From Sphingomonas naasensis (GTDB taxonomy: Bacteria > Pseudomonadota > Alphaproteobacteria > Sphingomonadales > Sphingomonadaceae), in assembly GCF_004792695.1 (NCBI RefSeq), contig NZ_SRXU01000006.1:124001-188000 (forward strand): a stretch of DNA of 64,000 bases, read 5' to 3'. Each line of letters opens with the position of its first letter. Position 1 is the stretch's first letter. The notes beneath the pieces were generated by a model that was not told where the DNA came from, searched no databases, and was given only the letters and a program-made list of their open reading frames with translations. The translations under genes were made by a program, and so were the position numbers. Positions 17,363 through 25,409 of the stretch are shown in pieces.

Positions 17363-18313
17363 CTACTCCTTCGGGGCGACGAACGCCGTCGCGCCCCCGA
17401 TTCGCCGCGCCAGCTCGGCGCTCCATTCGGGCTTCTGCGCCAGCCGGTTGGCGACGCGCCGCGATACCATATGGGTAGCCGGCGGCGGCGGGGGAAGCCG
17501 CTCGATCCGGCGCAGCTCGGCACGCGCCGCGGCACCCACCGGATCGGCGCGGAGCAGCTCGGGGAGCGACGGCCGGGTGCGGCGGCGGACGATCTGGAGA
17601 AAGCCGAAGCCGTTGACCGTGGTGCGCTCGAACGGCTGCGGCAGCGCCGCGTCGATCGCCTCGGCGACCGCCTGCCGCGCCGCCTTGTTGGCCAGGGTCG
17701 GGAAATCGATGCCGATCGAGCCGGCGATGCCGTGCCGCTCGATCGCGCGCGCCACGGCATGCGCGGCGGCGACCGACAGCGCTTCGAGCGGGCCCGAGCC
17801 GTCGACATCGAACAGAGTCATCGCCGGAGTCGGCGAGAGGCGCAGCATGCCGCCGGGAAAGCCGATATCGCCGGTCACCGCCTCTTCGAGCACTTCGGAC
17901 CAGCCGGCTTCCTCGAGCACGTCGGCCTCGTGCGCGCGGAGCTGCCGGACCGGCACCCCGCTGGCGCGGATCCGGCCGAGCAGATCGAGGCCGTCGCCGG
18001 GCGCATCGTCCGGCGCGGCCGGCACTGCCTTGGGCAGCTTGGCGCGGCCGGGCTCGGGGATCGCCTCGCGGACGATCCGCACCCTGAGCGCACCGCCCTG
18101 GGTGATCCCCTTGGGCAGTGGATCGCACAGCGCCTCGCCGCCGGCTTCGAGCGCGACCTTGCCGGTGTTCCTGTCCGTGAGCCGGGCGTTGAGGACGGCG
18201 CCGTGACGAGGCGCCGTTCGCTCGAGCTCGATCCGCGCTTTCCAGATGACGCCGCGCGAGACCAAAGCCGCGCGGTTCTCGCCGATCCCGGCCTCGTAGA
18301 GCCACTCAGCCAA
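17363..18313 (-). CDS. Short ribonuclease G/E family protein
   Basis: This 316-residue protein resembles the catalytic region of RNase E/G but is much shorter than either. MTLFDVDGSG near residue 168 and IDFPTLANKAARQAV near 210 match the two Asp-bearing segments of the metal-dependent nuclease subdomain. FERTTVNGFGFLQIVRRRTRPSL near 245 matches the following RNA-contact block. The start is a TTG at 18313 (reads [12 protein letters not shown]), overlapping the end of maf by eight bases. Whether it cuts RNA is untested; it has the Asp pair but no large C-terminal scaffold. It is coupled to maf upstream and yacG downstream. Confidence 0.8.
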   Translation of the reverse strand: MAEWLYEAGIGENRAALVSRGVIWKARIELERTAPRHGAVLNARLTDRNTGKVALEAGGEALCDPLPKGITQGGALRVRIVREAIPEPGRAKLPKAVPAAPDDAPGDGLDLLGRIRASGVPVRQLRAHEADVLEEAGWSEVLEEAVTGDIGFPGGMLRLSPTPAMTLFDVDGSGPLEALSVAAAHAVARAIERHGIAGSIGIDFPTLANKAARQAVAEAIDAALPQPFERTTVNGFGFLQIVRRRTRPSLPELLRADPVGAAARAELRRIERLPPPPPATHMVSRRVANRLAQKPEWSAELARRIGGATAFVAPKE

Positions 18314-18890
18314 AGGGGTAGCCCGCGCCTTCGAGCAGCGCGCGGGTCTCGAACACCGGCAGCCCGACCACGCCCGAATGGCTTCCCGACAGGAAGCGGA
18401 CGAACGCCTCGGCCTTGCCCTGGATGGCATAGCCGCCGGCCTTGCCCATCCCCTCGCCGCTGGTGACGTACCAGTCGATCTCGGCGTCGCTCAGCCGCTT
18501 GAAGGTGACGATCGTGTCGGAGATGCGGGTGCGCGGCTTGCCGTCGAGCCCGATCAGGCAGACCGCGGAGAGGCAGTGATGGCGCCGGCCCGAGAGCAAG
18601 CCGAGCATCCGGCGCAGATCGGCCTCGTCCGCGGGTTTGGCGAGGATGCGGCGGCCGACCGCGATCGTGGTGTCGCCGGCGAGGACGATCTCGTCCTCGC
18701 CACGGGTGACCGCGAGCGCCTTGTCGATCGCGACGCGCAGCACATAGGCGCGCGGCAGCTCGCCCGGGCGAACGTCCTCGTCGACATCGGGGGCGGCCAC
18801 GCGCGCGGGCTCGACTCCGATCCGGCGGAGCAGATCGAGCCGACGCGGCGAGGTGGAGGCGAGGACGAGCCGCACAGGCCCGCCGCTCAC
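18306..18890 (-). CDS. maf: Maf family nucleoside triphosphate pyrophosphatase
   Basis: This 194-residue cytosolic protein opens with [20 protein letters not shown], the Maf signature. [18 protein letters not shown] near residue 65-80 and a central [18 protein letters not shown] follow. The family hydrolyses non-canonical or modified nucleoside triphosphates to monophosphates and is linked to septation arrest when overproduced. It begins with GTG inside the stop of infA (GTGA at 18890-18887) and overlaps the downstream ribonuclease-like gene, so all three appear translationally coupled. Confidence 0.93.
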   Translation of the reverse strand: MSGGPVRLVLASTSPRRLDLLRRIGVEPARVAAPDVDEDVRPGELPRAYVLRVAIDKALAVTRGEDEIVLAGDTTIAVGRRILAKPADEADLRRMLGLLSGRRHHCLSAVCLIGLDGKPRTRISDTIVTFKRLSDAEIDWYVTSGEGMGKAGGYAIQGKAEAFVRFLSGSHSGVVGLPVFETRALLEGAGYPFG

Positions 18891-19105
18891 TTGAAGCGGT
18901 AGGTGATACGGCCCTTGGTCAGGTCGTAAGGCGTGAGCTCGACGAGGACTTCGTCGCCGACCAGCACGCGGATGCGATTCTTGCGCATCTTGCCGGCGGT
19001 ATGGCCGAGGATCTCATGATCATTCTCGAGCCGGACGCGGAACATGGCGTTGGGCAGAAGCTCAACGACCTGGCCGCGCATTTCAAGGAGTTCTTCTTTG
19101 GCCAA
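18887..19105 (-). CDS. infA: Translation initiation factor IF-1
   Basis: This 72-residue single S1/OB-fold protein reads [20 protein letters not shown] at its start, then [24 protein letters not shown] and ends [11 protein letters not shown]. This is a full-length IF-1, which binds the 30S A-site during initiation. The start is a TTG at 19105 with AGAGG upstream; no ATG or GTG in frame gives the conserved N-terminus. A rare start codon on a highly expressed essential gene is noteworthy. It heads the infA-maf-ribonuclease-yacG cluster. Confidence 0.95.
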   Translation of the reverse strand: MAKEELLEMRGQVVELLPNAMFRVRLENDHEILGHTAGKMRKNRIRVLVGDEVLVELTPYDLTKGRITYRFK

Positions 19106-19272
19106 ACAATATGCCTCTCGGGTGAGCGCCAGCAAAAGTGGCGGTGCCTTTACTCTGCTGCGCGCGAAAAGGGAAGGCGGACGGCACGATACGGCGTCCG
19201 CTGCCGCCAACATGGGGTTTCGGCGGCGCGAAGTCCAGCCGCACGCGACGCTTGCCTTGGCCACGGCCAGCC

Positions 19273-19290
19273 ACTTACACTGATGTAAGT
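19273..19290. promoter_or_regulatory. Palindromic operator upstream of the acyl-CoA operon
   Basis: ACTTACA-CTGA-TGTAAGT is a perfect 7-bp dyad with a 4-nt centre, 38 bp upstream of the thiolase start. A TTACA...TGTAA dyad is the type of site bound by TetR- or MerR-family regulators of fatty-acid and branched-chain acyl-CoA genes. The regulator itself is not in the window. infA lies divergently 168 bp away. Confidence 0.5.
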
Positions 19291-19327
19291 TGACGGCCGC
19301 CGACGGCCGCATGCGAGAGGAAGCGGA

Positions 19328-20479
19328 ATGGCGGAGGCCTATATCGTCGCGGCGGTGCGCACCGCGGGCGGACGGCGCAACGGACGGCTGATGGGGTGGC
19401 ATCCGGTGGACCTTGCCGGCGCGACGCTCGCCGAGCTGGCGCGCCGCAGCGGAATCGACCCGAACGCGATCGACGATGTCATCATGGGCTGTGTCGGCCA
19501 GGCGGGCGAGCAGGCGCTCCATGTCGGGCGCAACGCCGTGCTCGCCTCGGGGCTGCCGCAGAGCATCCCTGCGGTGACGATCGATCGCCAGTGCGGCAGC
19601 TCGCAACAGGCGATCCAGTTCGCCGCGCAGGCAGTGATGTCGGGCACGCAGGACGTGGTGATCGCCGCGGGCATCGAGCATATGAGCCGGGTGCCGATGG
19701 GCACCTCGGTCGCCGGCGCCAAACCCTATAGCGAGCGCGAGCTGGCGCGGTTCGGGGTGCGCGGGTTCAGCCAGTTCACCGGCGCCGAGATGATCGCGCG
19801 GAAATATGGGCACAGCCGCGAGATGCTCGACGCCTATGCGCTCGAGAGCCATCGCCGCGCGGCGGCGGCGGTCGAGCGCGGCGATTTTGCCGACGAGATC
19901 CTGCCGATCGCGATCGAGACGCCCGACGGCGCGCAGCTGCACGACCGGGACGAGGGCATCCGATTCGACGCGAGCATCGAAGGGCTGGGCAGCCTCAAGA
20001 CGCTCGCCGAGGGCGGGGTGATCACCGCGGGCAATGCCAGCCAGATCTGCGACGGCGCCTCGGCGGTGATGGTGGTGGGCGCGGCTGCGCTCAAGGCGCA
20101 TGGGCTGACCCCGCTGGCGCGAATCCACAACCTCACCGTCACCGCGGGCGATCCGGTGATCATGCTCGAGGAGCCGCTGTTCGCCACCGACCGGGCGCTG
20201 CAGCGCGCCGGGATGCGGATCGGGGATATCGACCTGTACGAAGTCAACGAGGCGTTCGCGCCGGTGCCGCTGGCGTGGCTGGAGCATGTCGGCGCCGATC
20301 CCGACAAGCTCAACGTCAATGGCGGTGCGATCGCGCTGGGCCACCCGCTCGGCGCCTCGGGGACCAAACTGATGACGACGCTGGTGCATGCGCTGCGCAA
20401 GCGCGGGCTGCGCTACGGGCTGCAGACGATGTGCGAGGGCGGCGGCATCGCCAATGTGACGATCGTCGAGGCGCTGTGA
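19328..20479 (+). CDS. Acetyl-CoA C-acyltransferase (thiolase)
   Basis: This 383-residue thiolase has the full catalytic set: [14 protein letters not shown] with the acyl-accepting Cys near residue 89, [17 protein letters not shown] near 330-345 with the His, and QTMCEGGG near 368 with the second Cys. It would cleave a 3-ketoacyl-CoA with CoA (or run the reverse condensation). A CoA transferase, a short-chain dehydrogenase and an acyl-CoA dehydrogenase follow on the same strand, so a degradative role is favoured. GAGAGGAAGCGGA precedes the ATG, and a palindromic operator lies 38 bp upstream. Confidence 0.92.
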   Translation: MAEAYIVAAVRTAGGRRNGRLMGWHPVDLAGATLAELARRSGIDPNAIDDVIMGCVGQAGEQALHVGRNAVLASGLPQSIPAVTIDRQCGSSQQAIQFAAQAVMSGTQDVVIAAGIEHMSRVPMGTSVAGAKPYSERELARFGVRGFSQFTGAEMIARKYGHSREMLDAYALESHRRAAAAVERGDFADEILPIAIETPDGAQLHDRDEGIRFDASIEGLGSLKTLAEGGVITAGNASQICDGASAVMVVGAAALKAHGLTPLARIHNLTVTAGDPVIMLEEPLFATDRALQRAGMRIGDIDLYEVNEAFAPVPLAWLEHVGADPDKLNVNGGAIALGHPLGASGTKLMTTLVHALRKRGLRYGLQTMCEGGGIANVTIVEAL

Positions 20480-20494
20480 GGTTGATGTTCCCGG

Positions 20495-20623
20495 ATCCTC
20501 CCCCGCAGGGGGAGGGGGACCAGCGAAGCTGGTGGAGGGGTAATCTCCACGAGCGAAGGTTCAGCCCTTGTGGCGGCTACCCCTCCACCGCTTCGCGGTC
20601 CCCCTCCCCCTCCGGGGGAGGAT
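20495..20623. repeat. Palindromic intergenic repeat, copy 3
   Basis: This 129-bp element has outer arms ATCCTCCCCC...GGGGGAGGAT and an inner CTGGTGGAGGGGTA/TACCCCTCCACCG dyad. The loop differs from copies 1 and 2. Its right arm ends only four bases before the CoA-transferase start codon, so the arm's GGGGGAGGA is placed exactly where a Shine-Dalgarno sequence is needed. Confidence 0.82.
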
Positions 20624-20627
20624 TTTG

Positions 20628-21722
20628 ATGGGCGCGCTCTCCGGCATCCGCATCGTCGAGTTCGGCGGGATCGGCCCCGGCCCGTTCGCCGCGATGCTGC
20701 TCGCCGATCATGGCGCCGAGGTGATCCGCATCGAGCGTCCCGGCGCCGCTTTCGGCCCGCACGCCCTCGCCCGCTCGCGCAAGGCGATCGGAGTCGAGCT
20801 CAAATCCGCCGAAGGCGTGGCGATCGCGCGCGCGCTGTGCCGCGAGGCCGACGGCATCCTCGAAGGCTTCCGGCCGGGCGTGATGGAGCGATTGGGGCTA
20901 GGCCCCGAAATGCTGATCGGCGACAATCCCGGCCTCGTCTATGGCCGGATGACCGGCTGGGGCCAGGACGGCCCGCTCGCGCAGGCGCCGGGACACGACA
21001 TCAATTACATCGCCGTCGCCGGACTGCTCGACGGGATCGGCACGCCCGGCGGCCCGCCGGTGGCGCCGGTCAATTATGTCGGCGATTTCGGCGGCGGCGG
21101 GATGCTGCTCGCCTTCGGGATGGTGAGCGCCTTGCTCGCGGTGAGGCTGGGTGCTCCCGGCCAGGTGGTCGATGCGGCGATGACCGAGGGATCGGCGCTG
21201 CTCGCCAGCATGAGCTGGGGGTTCAAGGCCGCGGGCATGTGGCGCGACGGGCCCGGCGCGAACCTGCTGAGCGGCGCCGCGCCCTTCTACCGCAGCTATG
21301 CCTGCGCCGATGGCCGCCATGTCGCGGTCGGCGCGATCGAGCCGCAATTCTATGCCGCTCTGGTGACCGGGCTCGGCGAGGACGGGGCTGGCCAGATGGA
21401 CGCCGCGGCATGGCCCGCGCGCGCCGAGCGCTTCGCGGCGATCTTCGCCACGCGCGGCCGCGACGCATGGGTCGCGCATTTCGCGCCCGAGGCGTGCGTG
21501 TCGCCCGTCCTCACCTTCGACGAGGCGGCGGCGCACCCGCACAACGCCGCGCGCGGCAGCTTCGCGGGCGGCGCGCCCGCCCCTGCCCCGCGCTTTTCCG
21601 CCACCCCTGCCGACCCGCCGCAGCCCTCGCGCCCCGGCGAGTGGACCGATCGGGTGCTGGCGGGGCTTGGCTATGACGAACCCCAAATCGCGGCGCTCAG
21701 GGCCGCGGGCACGATTGGCTAG
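20628..21722 (+). CDS. CaiB/BaiF family CoA transferase (alpha-methylacyl-CoA racemase-like)
   Basis: This 364-residue class III CoA transferase or racemase starts GALSGIRIVEFGGIGPGPFAAMLLADHGAEVIRIERPG. It contains FRPGVMERLGLGPE, VYGRMTGWGQDGPLAQAPGHDINYIAVAG (conserved Asp) and GQVVDAAMTEGSALL. In this subgroup the AxxPGHDxNY pattern is typical of 2-methylacyl-CoA epimerases, fitting branched-chain acyl-CoA breakdown. The ATG at 20628 is preceded by GGGGGAGGA from the palindromic repeat. The SDR gene follows nine bases after the stop. Confidence 0.9.
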   Translation: MGALSGIRIVEFGGIGPGPFAAMLLADHGAEVIRIERPGAAFGPHALARSRKAIGVELKSAEGVAIARALCREADGILEGFRPGVMERLGLGPEMLIGDNPGLVYGRMTGWGQDGPLAQAPGHDINYIAVAGLLDGIGTPGGPPVAPVNYVGDFGGGGMLLAFGMVSALLAVRLGAPGQVVDAAMTEGSALLASMSWGFKAAGMWRDGPGANLLSGAAPFYRSYACADGRHVAVGAIEPQFYAALVTGLGEDGAGQMDAAAWPARAERFAAIFATRGRDAWVAHFAPEACVSPVLTFDEAAAHPHNAARGSFAGGAPAPAPRFSATPADPPQPSRPGEWTDRVLAGLGYDEPQIAALRAAGTIG

Positions 21723-21731
21723 GAGAGCAGC

Positions 21732-22511
21732 ATGAACTTCGAGAACACCGCAGCCGTGGTCACCGGCGGCGCCTCCGGCCTCGGCGCGGCGACGGCACGC
21801 GCGCTGGCAGCGGCGGGCGCCAGGGTCGCGCTGTTCGACATGAATGCCGAGAAGGGCGAGGCGCTCGCGGCCGGGATCGGCGGCGTGTTCTGCAAGGTCG
21901 ATGTCCGCTCGGACGACGAAGTCGATGCCGGCTTCGCCAAGGCACGCGCGGCGCATGGCCAGGAGCGCATCCTCGTCAACTGCGCCGGCGTCGGCAACGC
22001 GTTCAAGACCGTGGGTCGCGACAAGGCGACCGGCGAGATCCGCCAGTTCCCCGCCGCGGCGTTCGACTGGGTGATCCAGGTCAATCTGGTCGGCAGCTTC
22101 CGCTGCATCGTCAAGAGCGCGGCGGGGATGCTGACGCTCGACCCCGACGCGGACGGCGAGCGCGGCGCGATCGTCAACACCGCCAGCGTCGCCGCCGAGG
22201 ACGGTCAGATCGGCCAGGCGGCCTATTCGGCGTCGAAGGGCGGGATCGTCGGCATGACGCTGCCGATCGCGCGCGATCTTTCGGGCGAGGGCATCCGGGT
22301 CAACACGATCCTGCCGGGGATTTTCGACACCCCGCTGATGAACGCCGCGCCGCCGCAGGTGAAGGAGGCGCTGGCCGCCTCGGTGCCCTTCCCCAAGCGG
22401 CTGGGGCGGCCCGAGGATTATGCCAGCCTCGCGCTCGAGATGCTGCGCAATCCCTATTTCAACGGCGAGGATGTCCGCCTCGACGGCGCGATCCGGATGG
22501 CGCCGCGGTGA
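21732..22511 (+). CDS. Short-chain dehydrogenase, 3-hydroxyacyl-CoA dehydrogenase type
   Basis: This 259-residue Rossmann-fold oxidoreductase carries the NAD-binding TGGASGLGAATARAL (residues 11-25), NCAGVG near 83 and the catalytic YSASKGG near 165. ENTAAVVTGG and the LVGSFRCIVKSA region recall the HSD17B10 group, which oxidises 3-hydroxyacyl-CoAs including 2-methyl-3-hydroxybutyryl-CoA. That fits its position between an acyl-CoA racemase-like gene and an acyl-CoA dehydrogenase. The ribosome-binding site AGGAGAG overlaps the stop codon of the upstream gene. Confidence 0.88.
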   Translation: MNFENTAAVVTGGASGLGAATARALAAAGARVALFDMNAEKGEALAAGIGGVFCKVDVRSDDEVDAGFAKARAAHGQERILVNCAGVGNAFKTVGRDKATGEIRQFPAAAFDWVIQVNLVGSFRCIVKSAAGMLTLDPDADGERGAIVNTASVAAEDGQIGQAAYSASKGGIVGMTLPIARDLSGEGIRVNTILPGIFDTPLMNAAPPQVKEALAASVPFPKRLGRPEDYASLALEMLRNPYFNGEDVRLDGAIRMAPR

Positions 22512-22542
22512 GAGCGTGTTGATCGCACGCCCTAATCATAAC

Positions 22543-22650
22543 CGTCACCCCGGACTTGTTCCGGGGTCCACCGCGCGGCACGCGAGGCGTTCAACACTCT
22601 TGTCCTTCCATCGCGGCACCGTGGACCCCGGCACTTCGGCCGGGGTGACG
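22543..22650. repeat. Double-hairpin intergenic repeat (CGTCACCCCGG family)
   Basis: CGTCACCCCGG at 22543 returns as CCGGGGTGACG ending at 22650. Each half also folds on itself (CCCCGGACTTGTTCCGGGG and CCCCGGCACTTCGGCCGGGG). It fills most of the 150-bp gap between the SDR and acyl-CoA dehydrogenase genes and may uncouple their expression. A single related hairpin lies at 54254-54281. Confidence 0.75.
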
Positions 22651-22661
22651 ACAGGAGACTG

Positions 22662-23807
22662 ATGATGTCCAACTGGCGCGACGATCCCGAGCTGATCGCG
22701 CTCGCCGACGGCGCAGCGCGCTTCTTCGAACGGGAGGCCCCGCCCGAGCGCATCGCAAAGTGGCGCGCGGCCGGGCAAGTCGAGCGCGAATTCTGGCGGC
22801 AGGCGGGCGAGGCCGGGCTGCTCGGCGTGTCGATCCCCACCGAATATGGCGGCGGCGGCGGCGACTTCCGCCATGACGTCACCTTGGTCGAGGCGGTCGG
22901 CCGGCACGGCGTCGAGGGCTTCGCGCTCTCGCTGCACAATGTCATCATCCTCCCCTATGTCCTCGCCCACGGCACCGAAGAGCAGAAAAGGCGCTGGCTG
23001 CCGAAGCTCTGCTCGGGCGAGCTGGTCGCGGCGATCGCGATGAGCGAGCCCGGCGCGGGATCGGACCTGCAGGCGATCCGCACCACCGCGCTGAGGGACG
23101 GCGACTTCTATCGGATCAACGGCGCCAAGACCTTCATCTCGAACGGCCAGATCGCCGACTTCGTCATCGTCGTCGCCAAGACCGACCCCGAGGCGGGCGG
23201 CAAGGGCGTCTCGCTGCTCGTCGTCGAGACCGCCGAGGCCGAGGGCTTTCGCCGCGGCCAGGCGCTCGACAAGATAGGGCTCGACGCGCAGGACACGTCC
23301 GAGCTGTTCTTCGACGATGTCCGGGTGCCGGCGGCGAATCTGCTCGGCGAGATCGCGGGCCAGGGCTTCCGCCAGCTGATGGCCGAGCTGCCGCGCGAAC
23401 GGCTGGTGATCGCGGTCTCGAGCGTGATCACGATGGAGAAGGCGGTCGAAGTAACCACCGCGTACGTCAAGGAACGCAAGGCGTTCGGCCAGCGCGTGTT
23501 CGATTTCCAGAATACCCAGTTCAAGCTCGCCGAATGCAAGGCGAAGGCCGCGGTGGCGCGGGTTTTCGTCGACGATTGCCTCGCGCGGGTGCTCGCCGGC
23601 GGCCTCGATCTCACCCAGGCCGCGATCGCCAAGCTCTGGGTCACCGAGAGCGAGTGGCAGGTGGTCGATGAATGCCTCCAGCTCCATGGCGGCTATGGCT
23701 ATATCAACGACTATCCGATCGCGCGGATGTGGCGGAACGCGCGGGTCCAGCGGATCTATGGCGGGTCGAACGAGATCATGAAGCTGCTGATCGCGCGGTC
23801 GCTCTAG
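22662..23807 (+). CDS. Acyl-CoA dehydrogenase
   Basis: This 381-residue flavoenzyme introduces a trans-2 double bond into acyl-CoA and passes electrons to electron-transfer flavoprotein. Marks are AIAMSEPGAGSDLQAIRTTA near residue 125 (FAD/substrate loop), INGAKTFISNG near 150, KAFGQRVFDFQNTQFKLAE near 270 and the late [22 protein letters not shown]. In that last segment the Glu of GGSNE is at the catalytic-base position of the short/medium-chain group. It closes the thiolase-CoA-transferase-SDR set. AGGAG precedes ATGATG; either ATG may be used. Confidence 0.93.
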   Translation: MMSNWRDDPELIALADGAARFFEREAPPERIAKWRAAGQVEREFWRQAGEAGLLGVSIPTEYGGGGGDFRHDVTLVEAVGRHGVEGFALSLHNVIILPYVLAHGTEEQKRRWLPKLCSGELVAAIAMSEPGAGSDLQAIRTTALRDGDFYRINGAKTFISNGQIADFVIVVAKTDPEAGGKGVSLLVVETAEAEGFRRGQALDKIGLDAQDTSELFFDDVRVPAANLLGEIAGQGFRQLMAELPRERLVIAVSSVITMEKAVEVTTAYVKERKAFGQRVFDFQNTQFKLAECKAKAAVARVFVDDCLARVLAGGLDLTQAAIAKLWVTESEWQVVDECLQLHGGYGYINDYPIARMWRNARVQRIYGGSNEIMKLLIARSL

Positions 23808-24439
23808 CCCTCGGCGCGCCATTGCGGGCGCTGGATCATCGCCGCGGCGAACAGGGGCGCGGCGAGCTGTCCGGCGAGCCAGCGCTGCACGGCGGGCAGC
23901 GCCTGCGCGTCGAACCATGCGCGGTCGACCGCGGCGAACTGGCGGACGAAGGGCATGATCGCAGCATCGGCGAGCATCCGCCGGTCCCCGCACAGCCAGG
24001 CCTGTGCCGCCAGCCGCGCTTCGAGCGCCGCCAGCATCGCCAGCCCCTCCGCGCGATGCACGCCCGGATCCGACCCGTGCCGCTCGGGATATTTGTAGCG
24101 ATCGAGATGGTATTTGAACGGGCCGTCATTGGCCGCGATCAGGCCGGCATCGTCGCCGGCCAGCCAGCCCTCGGGATCGTTGCGGCGCAGTGCCCAGCGC
24201 ATGATGTCGAGACTCTCGTCGATCACCTGTCCGTCGGGCAGCACCAGCACCGGCACCGTCGCCTTGGGTGAGGCCGCGATCAGTTCGGCGGGCTTGTCGC
24301 GCAGCTTCACTTCGCGGATCTCGCACCGCGTCTCGCTCACCAGCAGCGCGAGCCGCGCCCGCATCGCATAGGGGCAGCGGCGGAAGCTGTAGAGGATCGG
24401 CTCAGTCAGCGTCGCGCACCGGCAGCGTCGCCCCGACAT
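23804..24439 (-). CDS. Glutathione S-transferase family protein (glutaredoxin-like N-terminus)
   Basis: A protein of about 211 residues with a thioredoxin-like N-terminal domain ([19 protein letters not shown], one Cys) is followed by [26 protein letters not shown], the cis-Pro and ESxxI glutathione-contact motifs. An all-helical C-terminal half contains [20 protein letters not shown]. The reaction is unknown. The start is uncertain: the nearest in-frame ATG is at 24439, inside the 3' end of trhO, while homology begins about eight residues later. It converges on the acyl-CoA dehydrogenase gene with a 4-bp overlap. Confidence 0.82.
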   Translation of the reverse strand: MSGRRCRCATLTEPILYSFRRCPYAMRARLALLVSETRCEIREVKLRDKPAELIAASPKATVPVLVLPDGQVIDESLDIMRWALRRNDPEGWLAGDDAGLIAANDGPFKYHLDRYKYPERHGSDPGVHRAEGLAMLAALEARLAAQAWLCGDRRMLADAAIMPFVRQFAAVDRAWFDAQALPAVQRWLAGQLAAPLFAAAMIQRPQWRAEG

Positions 24440-25355
24440 GCGCCTCGCCGCGCGCCTCGGCGAGCAGGCTCTGGCGGTGGCGCTCGGCGTAACGCGCGCG
24501 CTGCGCGTCGCTCCGCCCGGCATGGCAGGCGGGGCAGGAAACGCCCTCGACGAACAGCGGCGAGGCCTGGTCGCCGGGGCTGACCGGCGTGCGGCAGGCG
24601 CGGCACAGGCCGTGGCTGCCGGGCGCGAGGCCATGGCCCACCGCGACGCGCTCGTCGAACACGAAGCATTCGCCCTGCCAGCGGCTGTCCGCGGCGGGCA
24701 CCTGCTCGAGATAGGCGAGGATGCCGCCCTTGAGATGATAGACCGAATCGAGCCCCTCGGCCTTGAGGAACGCCGTCGCCTTCTCGCAGCGGATCCCGCC
24801 GGTGCAGAACATCGCGATGTTCGGCGCCCTGCCCGCGCTTTCCCATTCGTGGCGATGCGCGCGGACCCAATCGGGGAATTCGCGGAAGCTCTTCGTTCGC
24901 GGATCGATCGCGCCGGTGAAACTGCCGATCGCGACTTCATAATCGTTGCGCGTGTCGATCAGGATCGTTTCGGGCGAATCGATCAGCGCGTTCCAGTCCT
25001 GTGGCGCGACATAGGCGCCGGGATCGGTCGGATCGATATCGGGTTGCCCCATCGTCACGATCTCGCGCTTGAGCCGCACCTTCATCCGGTGGAACGGCAT
25101 CGTCGCGGCGCGCGATTCCTTGACGTCGAGCGCGGCGCAGCCGGGCAGGGTCCGAAGATGCGCGAGCACCGCGCCGATCCCCGCATCGCCGCCGGCGATC
25201 GTGCCGTTGATCCCTTCCCCGGCCAGCAGCAGCGTGCCCTTGACGCCGTGCGCGTGGCAGAGCGCCTCCAGCGGCGGCTTGATCGCTGCAGGGTCCTCGA
25301 ACCGGGTGAACTGGTACAGCGCGGCAACGCGCACGGGCAAAACGGCTTCGGTCAC
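24402..25355 (-). CDS. trhO: tRNA uridine(34) hydroxylase TrhO (rhodanese-like)
   Basis: This 317-residue protein has an N-terminal ferredoxin-like domain ([30 protein letters not shown]), a central rhodanese domain ([15 protein letters not shown]) with the active loop [10 protein letters not shown] near residue 185, and a C-terminal cysteine-rich tail ([19 protein letters not shown]). This is the layout of YceA/TrhO, which makes 5-hydroxyuridine at position 34 of tRNAs. It overlaps the downstream GST gene by 38 bases. Confidence 0.92.
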   Translation of the reverse strand: MTEAVLPVRVAALYQFTRFEDPAAIKPPLEALCHAHGVKGTLLLAGEGINGTIAGGDAGIGAVLAHLRTLPGCAALDVKESRAATMPFHRMKVRLKREIVTMGQPDIDPTDPGAYVAPQDWNALIDSPETILIDTRNDYEVAIGSFTGAIDPRTKSFREFPDWVRAHRHEWESAGRAPNIAMFCTGGIRCEKATAFLKAEGLDSVYHLKGGILAYLEQVPAADSRWQGECFVFDERVAVGHGLAPGSHGLCRACRTPVSPGDQASPLFVEGVSCPACHAGRSDAQRARYAERHRQSLLAEARGEAHVGATLPVRDAD

Positions 25356-25409
25356 AATCGCTTCCGGGATGGGGATGCCGCGCCCCCGTAGCAGAACCGC
25401 GCCGCCGCG

